A stretch of 42,580 nucleotides of DNA from Chloroflexota bacterium (GTDB taxonomy: Bacteria > Chloroflexota > Anaerolineae > Anaerolineales > Villigracilaceae). Under the pieces are notes generated by a model. The model made no database searches, had not been told where the DNA came from, and worked only from the letters and a program-made list of their open reading frames with translations. Shown one piece after another: positions 1 through 7,573 of this stretch. Every line of letters starts with the position of its first letter. The first letter of the stretch is position 1. The stretch lies in contig QMIW01000041.1 of assembly GCA_024434165.1 (NCBI GenBank), positions 1 to 42,580 of the forward strand, written 5' to 3'. A program made the position numbers and the translations under genes.

Positions 1-318
1 TTCCTCGTGCAGGATGCCGCGCCCGCTCGTCATCCATTGAACGTCGCCTTCGCCGATGACGCCCTGGTTGCCGAGACTGTCGCGGTGGCGGACAGTGCCT
101 TCGAGCATGTACGTGACAGTTTCGATGCCGCGATGCGGATGGGTGGGGAAGCCGCGGATGGGTCCTTCGAGCGGGTTGTTGAAGGCAAAGTGGTCGAATA
201 GCAGAAAAGGATCGTAATCGTTGCTTTGGCGCGGGGTGATGGAGCGCCTCAACAAGACGCCTGCGCCTTCGATCACGAGCTGGGGTTCGATCACATGAGA
301 GATGGTTCGGTTTTTCAT
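1..318 (-). CDS. Pirin family protein, C-terminal part beyond window
   Basis: This is the first 106 codons of a pirin-type bicupin; the 3' end lies outside the window. The start ATG is at 318. The N-terminal cupin is well conserved: residues around 57-64 read FPTHPHRGIET, holding the two metal-binding histidines, and the fragment ends in ILHEE, which carries the later His and Glu ligands. Members bind Fe or another metal; some bacterial ones have quercetinase activity and others act as redox-sensing regulators. The substrate cannot be read from the sequence. It runs in the same direction as the membrane protein that starts at 786. Confidence 0.9.
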   Translation of the reverse strand, partial: MKNRTISHVIEPQLVIEGAGVLLRRSITPRQSNDYDPFLLFDHFAFNNPLEGPIRGFPTHPHRGIETVTYMLEGTVRHRDSLGNQGVIGEGDVQWMTSGRGILHEE

Positions 319-348
319 GCAATTTTGATGGCGCGGGCAATAAGGATA

Positions 349-786
349 TTACCTGTCCGAATTCATTCCGACCGGGCTTTGCTTCTCCCGCCTCCTGCGC
401 TGTTCGCTCATGAACGCGGTGAAGAAGGAAAGCGCGGCTCCGGCGATGAGACCTCCGGCAAGAAAGATGGTGTTGAGGAGTGTCATCCTGGCTTTTTCAT
501 CCTCACGCAGAGGTCCCATGAGGGGGACGATGAATACAAACAAAATTCCCTGCAAAAGACCGAGAATTGCGCCTGCCAGAGCGGCTTCAGTCAACCGGCT
601 GGACGACCGTTCACTTTTTGAACGCATTACGGATTGGCTGCCGACGTTCAGGGCAAGCAGCCATGCCAGGGGTGTGACGCAAACAACGCCGGGGTAGCCA
701 GCCAGCGTGACAAGCACAACGGCTCCCAGCCATGGAACAAAATTGCGAAGCGGGATTTCAAAAATCGCGCAGAAATCGAGTTTCAT
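349..786 (-). CDS. Small hydrophobic membrane protein, unknown function
   Basis: A 145-residue protein not assigned to a family. The N-terminal third (about residues 15-48) is a long hydrophobic stretch rich in Leu, Val, Ala and Gly. Two more probable helices follow at about 68-90 and 102-125, and the tail is Arg/Lys-rich (SEQRRRREKQ). The pattern fits a 3-4 helix inner-membrane protein with a cytoplasmic basic tail. The start at 786 is supported by AAGGAGATTTTTTC just upstream, and a plausible sigma70-type promoter lies at 841-869. The neighbouring pirin and cupin genes do not suggest a role. Confidence 0.7.
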   Translation of the reverse strand: MKLDFCAIFEIPLRNFVPWLGAVVLVTLAGYPGVVCVTPLAWLLALNVGSQSVMRSKSERSSSRLTEAALAGAILGLLQGILFVFIVPLMGPLREDEKARMTLLNTIFLAGGLIAGAALSFFTAFMSEQRRRREKQSPVGMNSDR

Positions 787-840
787 GAAAAAATCTCCTT
801 ATTTCTAAAGGTGTTGGCTCCTGTCCGCAAACAGCGGCGT

Positions 841-869
841 ATTCTATCGAAAACGACCTGGCTGCGCAA
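841..869 (-). promoter_or_regulatory. Putative sigma70-type promoter of the 349-786 gene
   Basis: On the minus strand TTGCGC (864-869) and TAGAAT (841-846) are separated by 17 bases. The -10 lies about 55 bases upstream of the ATG at 786. It is predicted from sequence match only. Confidence 0.45.
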
Positions 870-985
870 GAATTCGTCCACCCTACTTTTTGTTCCCCCG
901 TATTTGTGCAAACGGAATTTTTAAAACGGCATATTTGGGGGTGGAAATACTTTCAGCCGAATATGCCGAAAACTTGATGTGCCGG

Positions 986-1315
986 TCAGTCTACGATGAA
1001 AAGCTTGGCTCCGGCTTCGGTGTGGGAGCGGTGCGGTTCGGCGTTATCTGCCACTTGATAACTCATGCCGGGTGTAAGCGTGAATTTGCGCCCATCCTTC
1101 AACTCGGTGTGGAGTTCGCCTTCGAGACAAAACAGAATATGTCCCTTTGTGCACCAGTGATCGGCGAAGTAGCCGGGCGTGTATTCGACCATGCGGACGC
1201 GGATGCCCCCGAAATGACGGGTGCGCCAATACGCCGTCCCGCGTTCTCCCTTGTGTTCGGTGCGCTCGACCTGCGACCAATCCGTCGTACCGAACGGAAT
1301 ATCCAACATTTGCAT
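986..1315 (-). CDS. DHCW-motif cupin-fold protein
   Basis: A single-domain cupin of 109 residues. The central part reads GYFADHWCTKGHILFCLEGE, carrying the Asp-His-Trp-Cys signature of a small cupin family together with the usual cupin glycines. A second conserved His sits near the end (EPHRSHTE). It probably binds a metal ion in a beta barrel; the substrate is unknown. GGAGTTACAA precedes the ATG at 1315; a second in-frame ATG two codons later is the alternative start. It lies 13 bp after the DUF5655 gene on the same strand, so the two are probably co-transcribed. Confidence 0.8.
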   Translation of the reverse strand: MQMLDIPFGTTDWSQVERTEHKGERGTAYWRTRHFGGIRVRMVEYTPGYFADHWCTKGHILFCLEGELHTELKDGRKFTLTPGMSYQVADNAEPHRSHTEAGAKLFIVD

Positions 1316-1328
1316 TTGTAACTCCTTT

Positions 1329-1817
1329 TCAAGGTGTTGAGACTTCGTCGTTATTCCTGTTTTCGCGCTGCGTTATGTGCCTTTGTTCGCCGACCGCATA
1401 GGCTTCGGCGATCCAGCCTGCAAAATCGGAGTCGAGGTCTTCTTCCGATTCCAGGCGGAAGTGGTGCAAGTGATTGCGCGGTGAAAGCGATTCGACCTTG
1501 TAAAACTTCGGGTGGTCATGCCGCCGGTCGAATATAAACCCGCCAAGCAGGTGGGACTTGCGCGGGTACAGGGAGACAAACCGCATGCGGACCTGAAACG
1601 TGACCCGCGTCTTTTGCGGAATGATGGTGACCGGACCGCAGGCGCGAACCATCCTTGCAAACCTGCGGTAGATTTTGAAGACGTGAGGTTCGGAACGCGA
1701 GAAAAGCTCCTTCAGGCTGAATTTTCCGCACGAGTGCCACTGGTTTGCCGTGGTGAACGTTTCGCCGCAAACCGGGCACTGCCATAAAGGTTTGGAGGAG
1801 GCTTTCAGCTTCGACAT
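1329..1817 (-). CDS. DUF5655-type protein with N-terminal zinc-ribbon-like motif
   Basis: A 162-residue protein. Residues 14-31 contain CPVCGETFTTANQWHSCG, a Cys-x2-Cys plus His/Cys pattern that probably binds zinc. The remainder resembles the DUF5655 domain, a small alpha/beta fold found alone or attached to nucleic-acid or restriction-related proteins; the conserved part runs about residues 35-145 (KIYRRFARMVRACGP, then the Arg-rich strand before GGFIFDRR). No catalytic activity is established for the family. Only a weak GGACAGGGA lies before the ATG at 1817. The cupin gene follows after 13 bp. Confidence 0.75.
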   Translation of the reverse strand: MSKLKASSKPLWQCPVCGETFTTANQWHSCGKFSLKELFSRSEPHVFKIYRRFARMVRACGPVTIIPQKTRVTFQVRMRFVSLYPRKSHLLGGFIFDRRHDHPKFYKVESLSPRNHLHHFRLESEEDLDSDFAGWIAEAYAVGEQRHITQRENRNNDEVSTP

Positions 1818-1864
1818 TCCCTGTCCTTCAACTGCAGGGCGGTTTTGGCGCCCTGTTCATAAAT

Positions 1865-2019
1865 AACCCGAGTTGCTGCCTTGGTTTCAAGAGGCTTCCC
1901 TCACCCCAAACAAGGTTATATCTTCTGGGATGACTTCCCCCTCTTCCGATGGGAGAGGGCAGGGTGAGGGCTTTGGGCGGGGAACCTAGAAAATCTATTG
2001 GAAGGTGGCAACTTGAGTT
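1865..2019 (+). repeat. 155-bp dispersed element, copy A (MITE-like)
   Basis: The ends are imperfect inverted repeats: the left end starts AACCCGAGTTGC and the right end read in reverse starts AACTCAAGTTGC. Inside is a second inverted pair, CCCTCACCC (1898-1906) and GGGTGAGGG (1962-1970), so a single strand can fold over most of its length. AAAT lies on both sides as a possible target duplication. Near-identical copies are at 19581-19735 and 33055-33208. It contains no credible gene and fills most of the gap 1818-2080. Confidence 0.85.
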
Positions 2020-2080
2020 AAATATTTGAAACGCGGTGATTTCAGCTGCTGTTCGAAACATGGCGGCGTGATGACGGGAT

Positions 2081-2488
2081 TTATTTCCCGAAAAACTGGA
2101 TCTGGTTGCCTTCAGGATCGCTGACGCCGAAGGTTCTAAAGCCCGCAGCCGCCGGCACGATCGAAAAGGTAATATCCAGCCCGGACTCCTCCGCCTCTTT
2201 GAAGCGCGTGTCAATATCCGGGACGAGAAATCCAATCTTGAATATCCCATGCACTTTGTGACTCTCTACGGTTTCGCCGCTGTTCGAACGCGGTCTGGCG
2301 CCGTGGAATTGCGCGATCTCCAGCAGCAAACCGGGTTTTGAGAGCAGCGCCCCCTTGCGAATGTCATTCTCCGCCTCTGCCTCGATTCGAAAACCCAGAT
2401 GCCTCGTGTACCAGCCGACTGCCGCGTTGTAATCGGCAACGGATAACGCAAAAAATGCGCCGTGATCATCGGGCAAGCGTGTTGTCAT
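2081..2488 (-). CDS. VOC (glyoxalase/bleomycin-resistance) family protein
   Basis: A 135-residue single VOC-fold protein. It shows the two beta-alpha-beta-beta-beta halves: AFFALSVADYNAAVGWYTRHLGF near the N-terminus and the closing DPEGNQIQFFGK at the C-terminus, where a metal-ligand Glu is normally found in the strand before the end. Family members are metal-dependent lyases, dioxygenases or resistance proteins; the substrate is not predictable here. The start at 2488 is preferred over 2539 because CCTGGAGGAACAA sits directly upstream of this ATG. A good sigma70 promoter at 2596-2623 gives a leader of about 100 bases. Confidence 0.85.
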   Translation of the reverse strand: MTTRLPDDHGAFFALSVADYNAAVGWYTRHLGFRIEAEAENDIRKGALLSKPGLLLEIAQFHGARPRSNSGETVESHKVHGIFKIGFLVPDIDTRFKEAEESGLDITFSIVPAAAGFRTFGVSDPEGNQIQFFGK

Positions 2489-2595
2489 TGTTCCTCCAGG
2501 GACACCAGGTGGATGACAGCACAGGGAAGGCAGGGTCAACCGCTCCTGTAAGGGATGCCGGACCGCGCGATGAACCGTGCTGGCGTGATGGATGA

Positions 2596-2623
2596 ATTAT
2601 AGTATCCAATTGGCTCCGGTCAA
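2596..2623 (-). promoter_or_regulatory. Strong sigma70-type promoter for the VOC gene
   Basis: TTGACC (2618-2623) and TATAAT (2596-2601) on the minus strand are separated by 16 bases. The remainder of the gap between the VOC gene and nnr (2489-2719) holds no other clear signal. Confidence 0.65.
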
Positions 2624-2719
2624 TCCGAATTCCAGGATTCGATTCTCGTTGGACTTTGAACACCAGACCCGCCCCCGGCTCCTTTGCAGTAAAATTTCCT
2701 CCGACAGCGGAGAAAACGT

Positions 2720-4270
2720 ATGAAACTCGTAACCGTCACCCAAATGCGCGCGATTGAAAAGGAAGCCGACTCCAAAGGCGTTTCCTACGCTCAGATGATG
2801 GAAAATGCCGGCCGGGGGCTGGCGGAGATCGTCCATGCCATTGGGCAGGAAAACGGCTGGGATGTGATCACCGGCTTGGTGGGTCCGGGCAATAACGGCG
2901 GCGATACGCTCGTCGCGCTCACATGGCTGGCGGGTGCGGGCTGGCGTACTCACGCCTATCTCGTCCATCGCAAAATGGGCGACGACCCGTTGATCTCGCG
3001 CTACCTCGAAGCGGGCGGCGATATTTTCCAGTTTTCCACCGACCCGGATTTTGAGTCATTGGGCGAGGTCTTGAACGAATCAGCCGTCCTGTTGGACGGC
3101 TTGCTTGGCACGGGAATCAAACTTCCGCTTAAGGAAGAGGCGGCGCTTGTCCTTCGCGGAGCGCAAGTCATCCTATCCAAAATGGATGCGCCTCCGTTCA
3201 TCGTTGCCGTGGATTGTCCCTCCGGCGTGGACTGCGATTCGGGTGCGGCGGCGGATGAAACCCTTCCCGCCGATCTCACAATCACGATGGCGGCGGTCAA
3301 GCAGGGATTGTTGAAACTGCCTGCGTTCGAATTTGCCGGCGATTTGGAAGTGGTGGATATCGGCTTGCCGGAGAATTTGGAAGCGTGGTCGGCGCTGAAA
3401 ACCGAAGCGGCGGATTGGGAGATGATCTCTGCGCTGATGCCTGAGCGAACACCCGCTTCGCACAAAGGGACGTTTGGTACAGCCTTCGTGATAGCGGGTT
3501 CGACATCCTATACCGGCGCGGCGCTGCTTGCGGGCAGGTCGGCGTATCGCGGCGGGACGGGGCTGGTGGCGATGGCGGTGCCGGAGCCGCTGCACGCCGC
3601 GCTTGCGGGTCACATCCCTGAAGCGATCTGGGTTCCGCTGCCGCACGAAACTGGATTTATCTCTGAAGCCGCCGCCGAAGTGGTGTTGAAACATCTGGAG
3701 CGCGCCACGGCACTGCTGATCGGTCCCGGCTTGGGGGGGCACCCTTCCACGAAATCGTTCATGGAAAAATTACTGCCATCCCTCAACCTTCCGCTGGTGA
3801 TTGATGCGGATGGTTTGCGTCACCTCGCGCAATTCCCCTCCCTGCTCGGCGGAGGATCGGGAACGAGGGTTTACACTCCGCACCCCGGCGAAATGTCCGC
3901 GTTGACGGGATTATCCCGTGAGGAGATTCAATCCAACCGGGAAGCCGTTGCGGAAAAGTACGCGCGTGAATGGGGGCATGTGGTTGTGTTGAAAGGCGCC
4001 TTCACCGTCGCTGCCGCGCCGGATGGGCGTGTGACGGTCATCCCGGTTGCCACGCCTGCCCTTGCGCGCGCCGGGACAGGGGATGTACTGGCGGGGCTGA
4101 TCGTCGGTCTCCGTGCTCAAGGCTTGGATGCGTTCGACGCCGCGGTTGCGGGGGCGTTCATCCATGCGCAGGCGGGGCTGCTCGCCGCTGACGAACTCGG
4201 CACAACCGCTTCGGTGCTGGCGAGCGACGTGCTGAATGCCATCCCCGATGTCATTGCAGGGTTGGAGTGA
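2720..4270 (+). CDS. nnr: Bifunctional NAD(P)H-hydrate epimerase / ADP-dependent dehydratase
   Basis: Repairs hydrated NADH and NADPH: the N-terminal epimerase interconverts R and S NAD(P)HX, and the C-terminal kinase-fold dehydratase turns the S form back into NAD(P)H using ADP (or ATP). Length is 516 residues, normal for the fused enzyme. The N-terminal YjeF_N domain spans about 1-215 with VGPGNNGGDTLVA. The C-terminal carbohydrate-kinase-like domain spans about 230-516, with GPGLGG, the ADP-binding HPGEM segment and the catalytic AGTGDVLAG motif. CGGAGAAAACGT precedes the ATG. It is one of three plus-strand genes in the window and ends in a terminator shared with the convergent SPFH gene. 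Confidence 0.96.
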   Translation: MKLVTVTQMRAIEKEADSKGVSYAQMMENAGRGLAEIVHAIGQENGWDVITGLVGPGNNGGDTLVALTWLAGAGWRTHAYLVHRKMGDDPLISRYLEAGGDIFQFSTDPDFESLGEVLNESAVLLDGLLGTGIKLPLKEEAALVLRGAQVILSKMDAPPFIVAVDCPSGVDCDSGAAADETLPADLTITMAAVKQGLLKLPAFEFAGDLEVVDIGLPENLEAWSALKTEAADWEMISALMPERTPASHKGTFGTAFVIAGSTSYTGAALLAGRSAYRGGTGLVAMAVPEPLHAALAGHIPEAIWVPLPHETGFISEAAAEVVLKHLERATALLIGPGLGGHPSTKSFMEKLLPSLNLPLVIDADGLRHLAQFPSLLGGGSGTRVYTPHPGEMSALTGLSREEIQSNREAVAEKYAREWGHVVVLKGAFTVAAAPDGRVTVIPVATPALARAGTGDVLAGLIVGLRAQGLDAFDAAVAGAFIHAQAGLLAADELGTTASVLASDVLNAIPDVIAGLE

Positions 4271-4302
4271 ATCCATCCATGTGTGCAAGGTGCGTGAGCA
4301 AA

Positions 4303-4334
4303 TAAAAAGAGGCTTCCTTTCGGAAGACCTCTTT
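4303..4334. terminator. Bidirectional rho-independent terminator
   Basis: A stem pairing AAGAGG-CTTCC with GGAAG-ACCTCTT around a TTTC loop. It has A-rich sequence on the left and CTTT on the right, so it can serve both convergent genes, nnr and the SPFH gene. Confidence 0.75.
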
Positions 4335-4354
4335 CGCAAATCTCCAATTTCCAA

Positions 4355-5392
4355 CTAACTATTCATAAACGCTTCAAGGTTGTCCTTGCTGATGCGGTAC
4401 GCCTTGCCGACCTTCTTCGCCTTCAGGCTTCCGTCCTTGATGGCTTCGAGGATGTCGTCCTCGGTTACCTTCATGAATTGTGCGGCTTCCGCGGGGGTCA
4501 TGATATCCGGCATTTTCGCGCCGCCGCCCGCCCCGGCTCCCGGAGCCTGATAGCCGCCTTGCAGCGCCTGCCCCATGATATTGCCGATGCCCATGCCCGC
4601 ACCGATGCCGGCGGTAAGACCCGCGCCGCCGCCTTCGTTCTGTGCAGCGTCACGCATCGCGTCTGCCGCCTGCAATTGAGTGTAGGTTGCCATATCGAGC
4701 ATGCCCATATCGCGCAGTTCCTGGGCGGATTTTTCGCTCGGCTTGAGGTTGCCGATGTAGAACGTCTTGAGCGTCAGCCCAATCGCCTCGAAGTCCTCCT
4801 TCGACTTTGCGCGCACAGCCGCGCCAATTTCCTCGGTCAGACCGATCATTTCCGGCACCGAATTCTTGGCGGCGGTTTCGCCGAGCACATCCTGAAGTTT
4901 GGAGAGCAGCATCGTTCGCAGGCGTTCTTCGATGTCGCTGGTGCGGTAGGTGTGCTGCACACCCACGATCTGGGTCACGAACTGCTGCGGGTCCTTCACC
5001 TGGAAGGAGTAAGTGCCAAATCCCTGCAGCAGCGCCACGCCCAAACCCATGCCCGGGTTGCGGACGATGATCGGCTGCGGCGTGCCCCATTTTTTGTTCG
5101 CAAATTCCTTTTTGGAAACGAAATACACTTCTGCGGGAAAGGGTGTGCGGTCGTTGAACGCCTTGCCGATGAAATCAATCAACAGCGGGACGTTCGCCGT
5201 GGCGATGGTGTGACGTCCCGGTTTGAACACATCCAGCGCATTGCCGTCGCGGTAGAATACCGCCCACTGGCTCTCGCGCACGATCACCTGCGAGCCGATG
5301 CGGAAATCCCCAATGCCCTCTTCGGGAAAGCGATGAACGATCTCGTCGCTCATTTCGTTTGCATATTCAATGACATCAAAAATCCTGGCCAT
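4355..5392 (-). CDS. SPFH (YdjI-like) protein with C-terminal excisionase-type HTH
   Basis: A 345-residue protein related to the YdjI/virion-core branch of the SPFH (stomatin/prohibitin/flotillin) superfamily, which forms membrane-associated assemblies. The SPFH region covers about residues 20-240, from the early FRIGSQVIVRESQWAVFYRDG to the conserved FYIGNL. A Gly/Ala-rich linker follows (about 260-295). The final 48 residues (MTPAEAAQFMKVTEDDILEA onward, with VGKAYRISKDNLEAFM) match the HTH_17/excisionase fold used for DNA binding. Start 5392 is preferred over 5452 because AGGAGAATAAAC lies before this ATG, and a good promoter sits at 5424-5452. SPFH proteins joined to this HTH are a recognisable bacterial arrangement, but the role is unknown. 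Confidence 0.85.
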   Translation of the reverse strand: MARIFDVIEYANEMSDEIVHRFPEEGIGDFRIGSQVIVRESQWAVFYRDGNALDVFKPGRHTIATANVPLLIDFIGKAFNDRTPFPAEVYFVSKKEFANKKWGTPQPIIVRNPGMGLGVALLQGFGTYSFQVKDPQQFVTQIVGVQHTYRTSDIEERLRTMLLSKLQDVLGETAAKNSVPEMIGLTEEIGAAVRAKSKEDFEAIGLTLKTFYIGNLKPSEKSAQELRDMGMLDMATYTQLQAADAMRDAAQNEGGGAGLTAGIGAGMGIGNIMGQALQGGYQAPGAGAGGGAKMPDIMTPAEAAQFMKVTEDDILEAIKDGSLKAKKVGKAYRISKDNLEAFMNS

Positions 5393-5423
5393 GTTTATTC
5401 TCCTTGTGATGAACAACGATTCG

Positions 5424-5452
5424 ATTATAGTCCAACTAACAGGCAGGGACAA
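5424..5452 (-). promoter_or_regulatory. Sigma70-type promoter of the SPFH gene
   Basis: TTGTCC (5447-5452), a 17-base spacer and TATAAT (5424-5429) on the minus strand, 31 bases upstream of the ATG at 5392. It supports that start over the longer reading frame. Confidence 0.7.
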
Positions 5453-5499
5453 GAACCGTTTCTCCTATTCCATACGCAATTTAACGGGACTCGTTGCGT

Positions 5500-5525
5500 A
5501 AAAAGAGCACAGGGTTACTGTGCTC
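5500..5525 (-). terminator. Rho-independent terminator after the rnk-like gene
   Basis: On the minus strand GAGCACAG pairs with CTGTGCTC around a 5-base loop and is followed by TTTTT. It lies just past the stop codon at 5535. Confidence 0.85.
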
Positions 5526-5534
5526 CTCCGTATG

Positions 5535-5951
5535 CTATAAATCGAAATTACCCGCCGCTTCAGGCTGGAAGCGGATCTTGACAACCTTGATCCTTCTCAA
5601 GCCGTCGGGTACCTGCCACGAAAATATATCGTTTTCGCGATAGCCGAGCATGGCGGTGCCGATAGGCGCGAGGACCGAAATTTTCCCTTCGGCGGGGTTC
5701 GCGTCCTGCGGGAAGACCAGGGCGTATTCCATCTCTTCGTTGGTTTCGACGTCGAGCAGGAGTGCGCGCGAATTCATCGTAATAACGTCCGGCGGTACTT
5801 CGGCGGGAGCGACCACGGTTCCGCGTTTCAATTCTTCATCCAATTGCTTCAAATATGCGCTGTTGCGATATTCCGTGCTCATCGAATCGGCGATCAGTTC
5901 GCGCAGGCGTTTCAAGTCGAATTCAGTGATAAAGATGTTTCTTTTGTTCAT
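5535..5951 (-). CDS. rnk: Rnk/GreA-C-terminal-domain transcription factor
   Basis: A 138-residue protein with the architecture of Rnk, the nucleoside diphosphate kinase regulator: a short N-terminal coiled coil (about 10-45) and a GreA/GreB C-terminal FKBP-like domain (about 52-130). The hallmark is ISVLAPIGTAMLGYRENDIF. Rnk-type proteins bind RNA polymerase near the secondary channel, but their coiled coil is too short for transcript cleavage. Length matches the E. coli protein (about 136). The start at 5951 has AGAAAGGACC upstream, and TGGTACACT about 30 bases further could be an extended -10. It is followed by its own terminator. Confidence 0.85.
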   Translation of the reverse strand: MNKRNIFITEFDLKRLRELIADSMSTEYRNSAYLKQLDEELKRGTVVAPAEVPPDVITMNSRALLLDVETNEEMEYALVFPQDANPAEGKISVLAPIGTAMLGYRENDIFSWQVPDGLRRIKVVKIRFQPEAAGNFDL

Positions 5952-5978
5952 GGTCCTTTCTCTTTCAAAATGTGATGG

Positions 5979-6788
5979 TCAGAGTGTACCAGACTTTTCC
6001 GACTTCATCGGCTTGCCCGATCCTTTATCCCGCACCATCAGCACTTCCGCCATGATGCTCACGGCGATCTCTTCGGGCGTTTCGGCTTGCAGTTCCAGTC
6101 CCATTGGCGAATGGACTTTGGCGATCAATTTATCGTCCACGCCTTTCTTCTTCAACGCCTTGACGGTTGTCGCCCACCTGCGCTTCGAACCGATGACGCC
6201 GATGTACGCCGCATCGGTGTTGAGCAGGTTGGGCAGACCGAGCGCATCCACACTGGACCCGCGGCTGGTGACGACCAAATAGGTTCTTTTTGTGATTTTG
6301 AGTTGTTCCGCCAGTTTCCCCATCTCCACCGGGTAATATTCATCCGCACCAGGTGTGGCTTCGGGGTTGCAGAATTCCGCGCGGTCGTCGCTGACGGCGA
6401 CGCGGAATCCCAGCCACTTTGCCAAATGGACGACGGCTTTGCCGACGTGCCCTGCGCCGATGACGACGAGGGTTGGGGCAGGAAGGATGGGTTCCACGAA
6501 CACCTCCACCTGACCGCCGCACACGCCGGGGTCGCCGCGTGAGGGGTCAGCCATGTTGTAATGTAAAAGCCGCGGCTCTCCGTCGCTGATCGCCATCCAA
6601 GCTTCGTCCAGCACGCGGTGTTCCAAATCCCCGCCGCCGACCGTGCCAATAAATTTGCCGTCCGGGTAGACGAGCATCTTGCTGCCCACGTGCCGCGGCG
6701 TGGAGCCTTCGCTCTTCACCACCGTGCAAAGGGCAGCGGAGCCGTTGTTTTTTTCGATATCAATTAATGCCTGAAAGATGGATTTCAT
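5979..6788 (-). CDS. XdhC/CoxI family molybdenum-enzyme maturation protein
   Basis: A 269-residue XdhC-type protein. In characterised systems XdhC binds molybdenum cofactor, protects it during sulfuration and delivers it to apo xanthine dehydrogenase. The N-terminal XdhC_CoxI domain (about 1-90) shows SEGSTPRHVGSKMLV and TVGGGDLEHRVLDEA. The C-terminal Rossmann domain (about 110-250) starts LVVIGAGHVGKAVVHLAKW. Start 6788 is chosen over 6836 because homology begins at MKSIFQALIDIE. It lies 16 bp after the HEPN gene on the same strand. Its likely client is the fused Mo subunit at 10754-13771, possibly with the FAD subunit at 21070. Confidence 0.92.
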   Translation of the reverse strand: MKSIFQALIDIEKNNGSAALCTVVKSEGSTPRHVGSKMLVYPDGKFIGTVGGGDLEHRVLDEAWMAISDGEPRLLHYNMADPSRGDPGVCGGQVEVFVEPILPAPTLVVIGAGHVGKAVVHLAKWLGFRVAVSDDRAEFCNPEATPGADEYYPVEMGKLAEQLKITKRTYLVVTSRGSSVDALGLPNLLNTDAAYIGVIGSKRRWATTVKALKKKGVDDKLIAKVHSPMGLELQAETPEEIAVSIMAEVLMVRDKGSGKPMKSEKSGTL

Positions 6789-6804
6789 CGCTAATTTTGT
6801 TTTT

Positions 6805-7194
6805 CTATTTCGTAAGTCCCAAATACTTGCGGGCAAATTTTCGAACTGCCTGGGCTGTCGCTATGGCTTCTTTTGCGCCCTCGATGGCAGGCTGATCACC
6901 AGGATAACGCCTGCGAACTGCGTATTCTGTCAAGTCCACCAATTCCTGCACCACGAGTCCGGTCAGGATGCCCGCTTCATTGCGCATCGTATTTAATGTG
7001 GGGAGGTCATGAGTCTTGGGAAAATCGAAATCTTTCAAGATTAACAGCGCCTTGAGATATTTTTCTGCGCTCTGCTGGGCATGAAAACACGCGCCGGTTA
7101 ACAAAGGCTTTTTCAAGCGAAACAACGCTTTGGCGGCTGAGAAATCCTCCTCTGCCTGGGCGATCCAGGATTTAAGTTCTTCGATGCCGGTCAT
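6805..7194 (-). CDS. HEPN domain protein, partner of MNT nucleotidyltransferase
   Basis: A 129-residue all-helical HEPN (PF05168-type) protein, with the typical CFHAQQSAEKYLKALLI helix and the late VRRRYPGD segment. HEPN proteins paired with MNT nucleotidyltransferases are commonly annotated as toxin-antitoxin modules. This one lacks an obvious Arg-x4-6-His ribonuclease motif, so toxin activity is doubtful and a nucleotide-binding or scaffold role is possible. Its start overlaps the end of the MNT gene by 23 bp, which suggests translational coupling; XdhC follows 16 bp later. Confidence 0.85.
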   Translation of the reverse strand: MTGIEELKSWIAQAEEDFSAAKALFRLKKPLLTGACFHAQQSAEKYLKALLILKDFDFPKTHDLPTLNTMRNEAGILTGLVVQELVDLTEYAVRRRYPGDQPAIEGAKEAIATAQAVRKFARKYLGLTK

Positions 7195-7546
7195 AAAGAA
7201 CTTTTCCCTTTTTGATAATTTCGCGTATGAAGAAGCTGTTGTCTTTTCCGCCTTTCATGGCTTCCTCAACCTCTTTTGGGGTTTTGATAATGATGTCCAC
7301 GGGAAATTGACGGGGATACAGCAGCATGGACGCCGCGCGATGCTTTTCCTTGCGCCTGCCGTTTGTTTCCATAATTATCAGCAGGTCCACGTCGCTGTCG
7401 TGTGTGGGGGTTCCATAAGCGTATGAGCCGAACAATATTATTTTTTCCGGCTGAAGTTCTGACACGATGCGTTCCACCGCCTTCGGAAGTGTTTCCGCCA
7501 CAGGCGGGAAGCCGGTTGGGTTCATCCTGGTCGTAAGTTCGAACAC
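7172..7546 (-). CDS. MNT-type minimal nucleotidyltransferase
   Basis: A 124-residue DNA polymerase beta-superfamily nucleotidyltransferase. The catalytic core GSYAYGTPTHDSDVDLLI (about residues 40-57) has the Gly-Ser motif and the Asp-x-Asp pair, and the third carboxylate is in FPVDIIIKT. In the MntA-HepT system the partner AMPylates the HEPN toxin; whether that happens here is unknown. The chosen start is GTG at 7546, preceded by GAAGGAGAAGCGC; an ATG at 7525 is the alternative. It lies 27 bp after the pyrophosphatase gene and overlaps the HEPN gene, so ppaC-MNT-HEPN-xdhC probably form one transcript. Confidence 0.88.
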   Translation of the reverse strand: MFELTTRMNPTGFPPVAETLPKAVERIVSELQPEKIILFGSYAYGTPTHDSDVDLLIIMETNGRRKEKHRAASMLLYPRQFPVDIIIKTPKEVEEAMKGGKDNSFFIREIIKKGKVLYDRHRRT

Positions 7547-7573
7547 GCGCTTCTCCTTCGGAACAATTTTACA

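Noticed and set aside
1828-2250. Minus-strand frame of 140 codons across repeat copy A
   Set aside because: It is made of repeat sequence plus the antisense or wrong frame of the VOC gene. A similar frame at 32892-33200 covers copy C, so both are repeat artefacts.
4478-5581. A 367-codon plus-strand open frame opposite the SPFH gene
   Set aside because: It lies antisense to a clear gene with promoter and ribosome-binding site, and its Arg/His-rich translation matches no family; it is a high-GC shadow.
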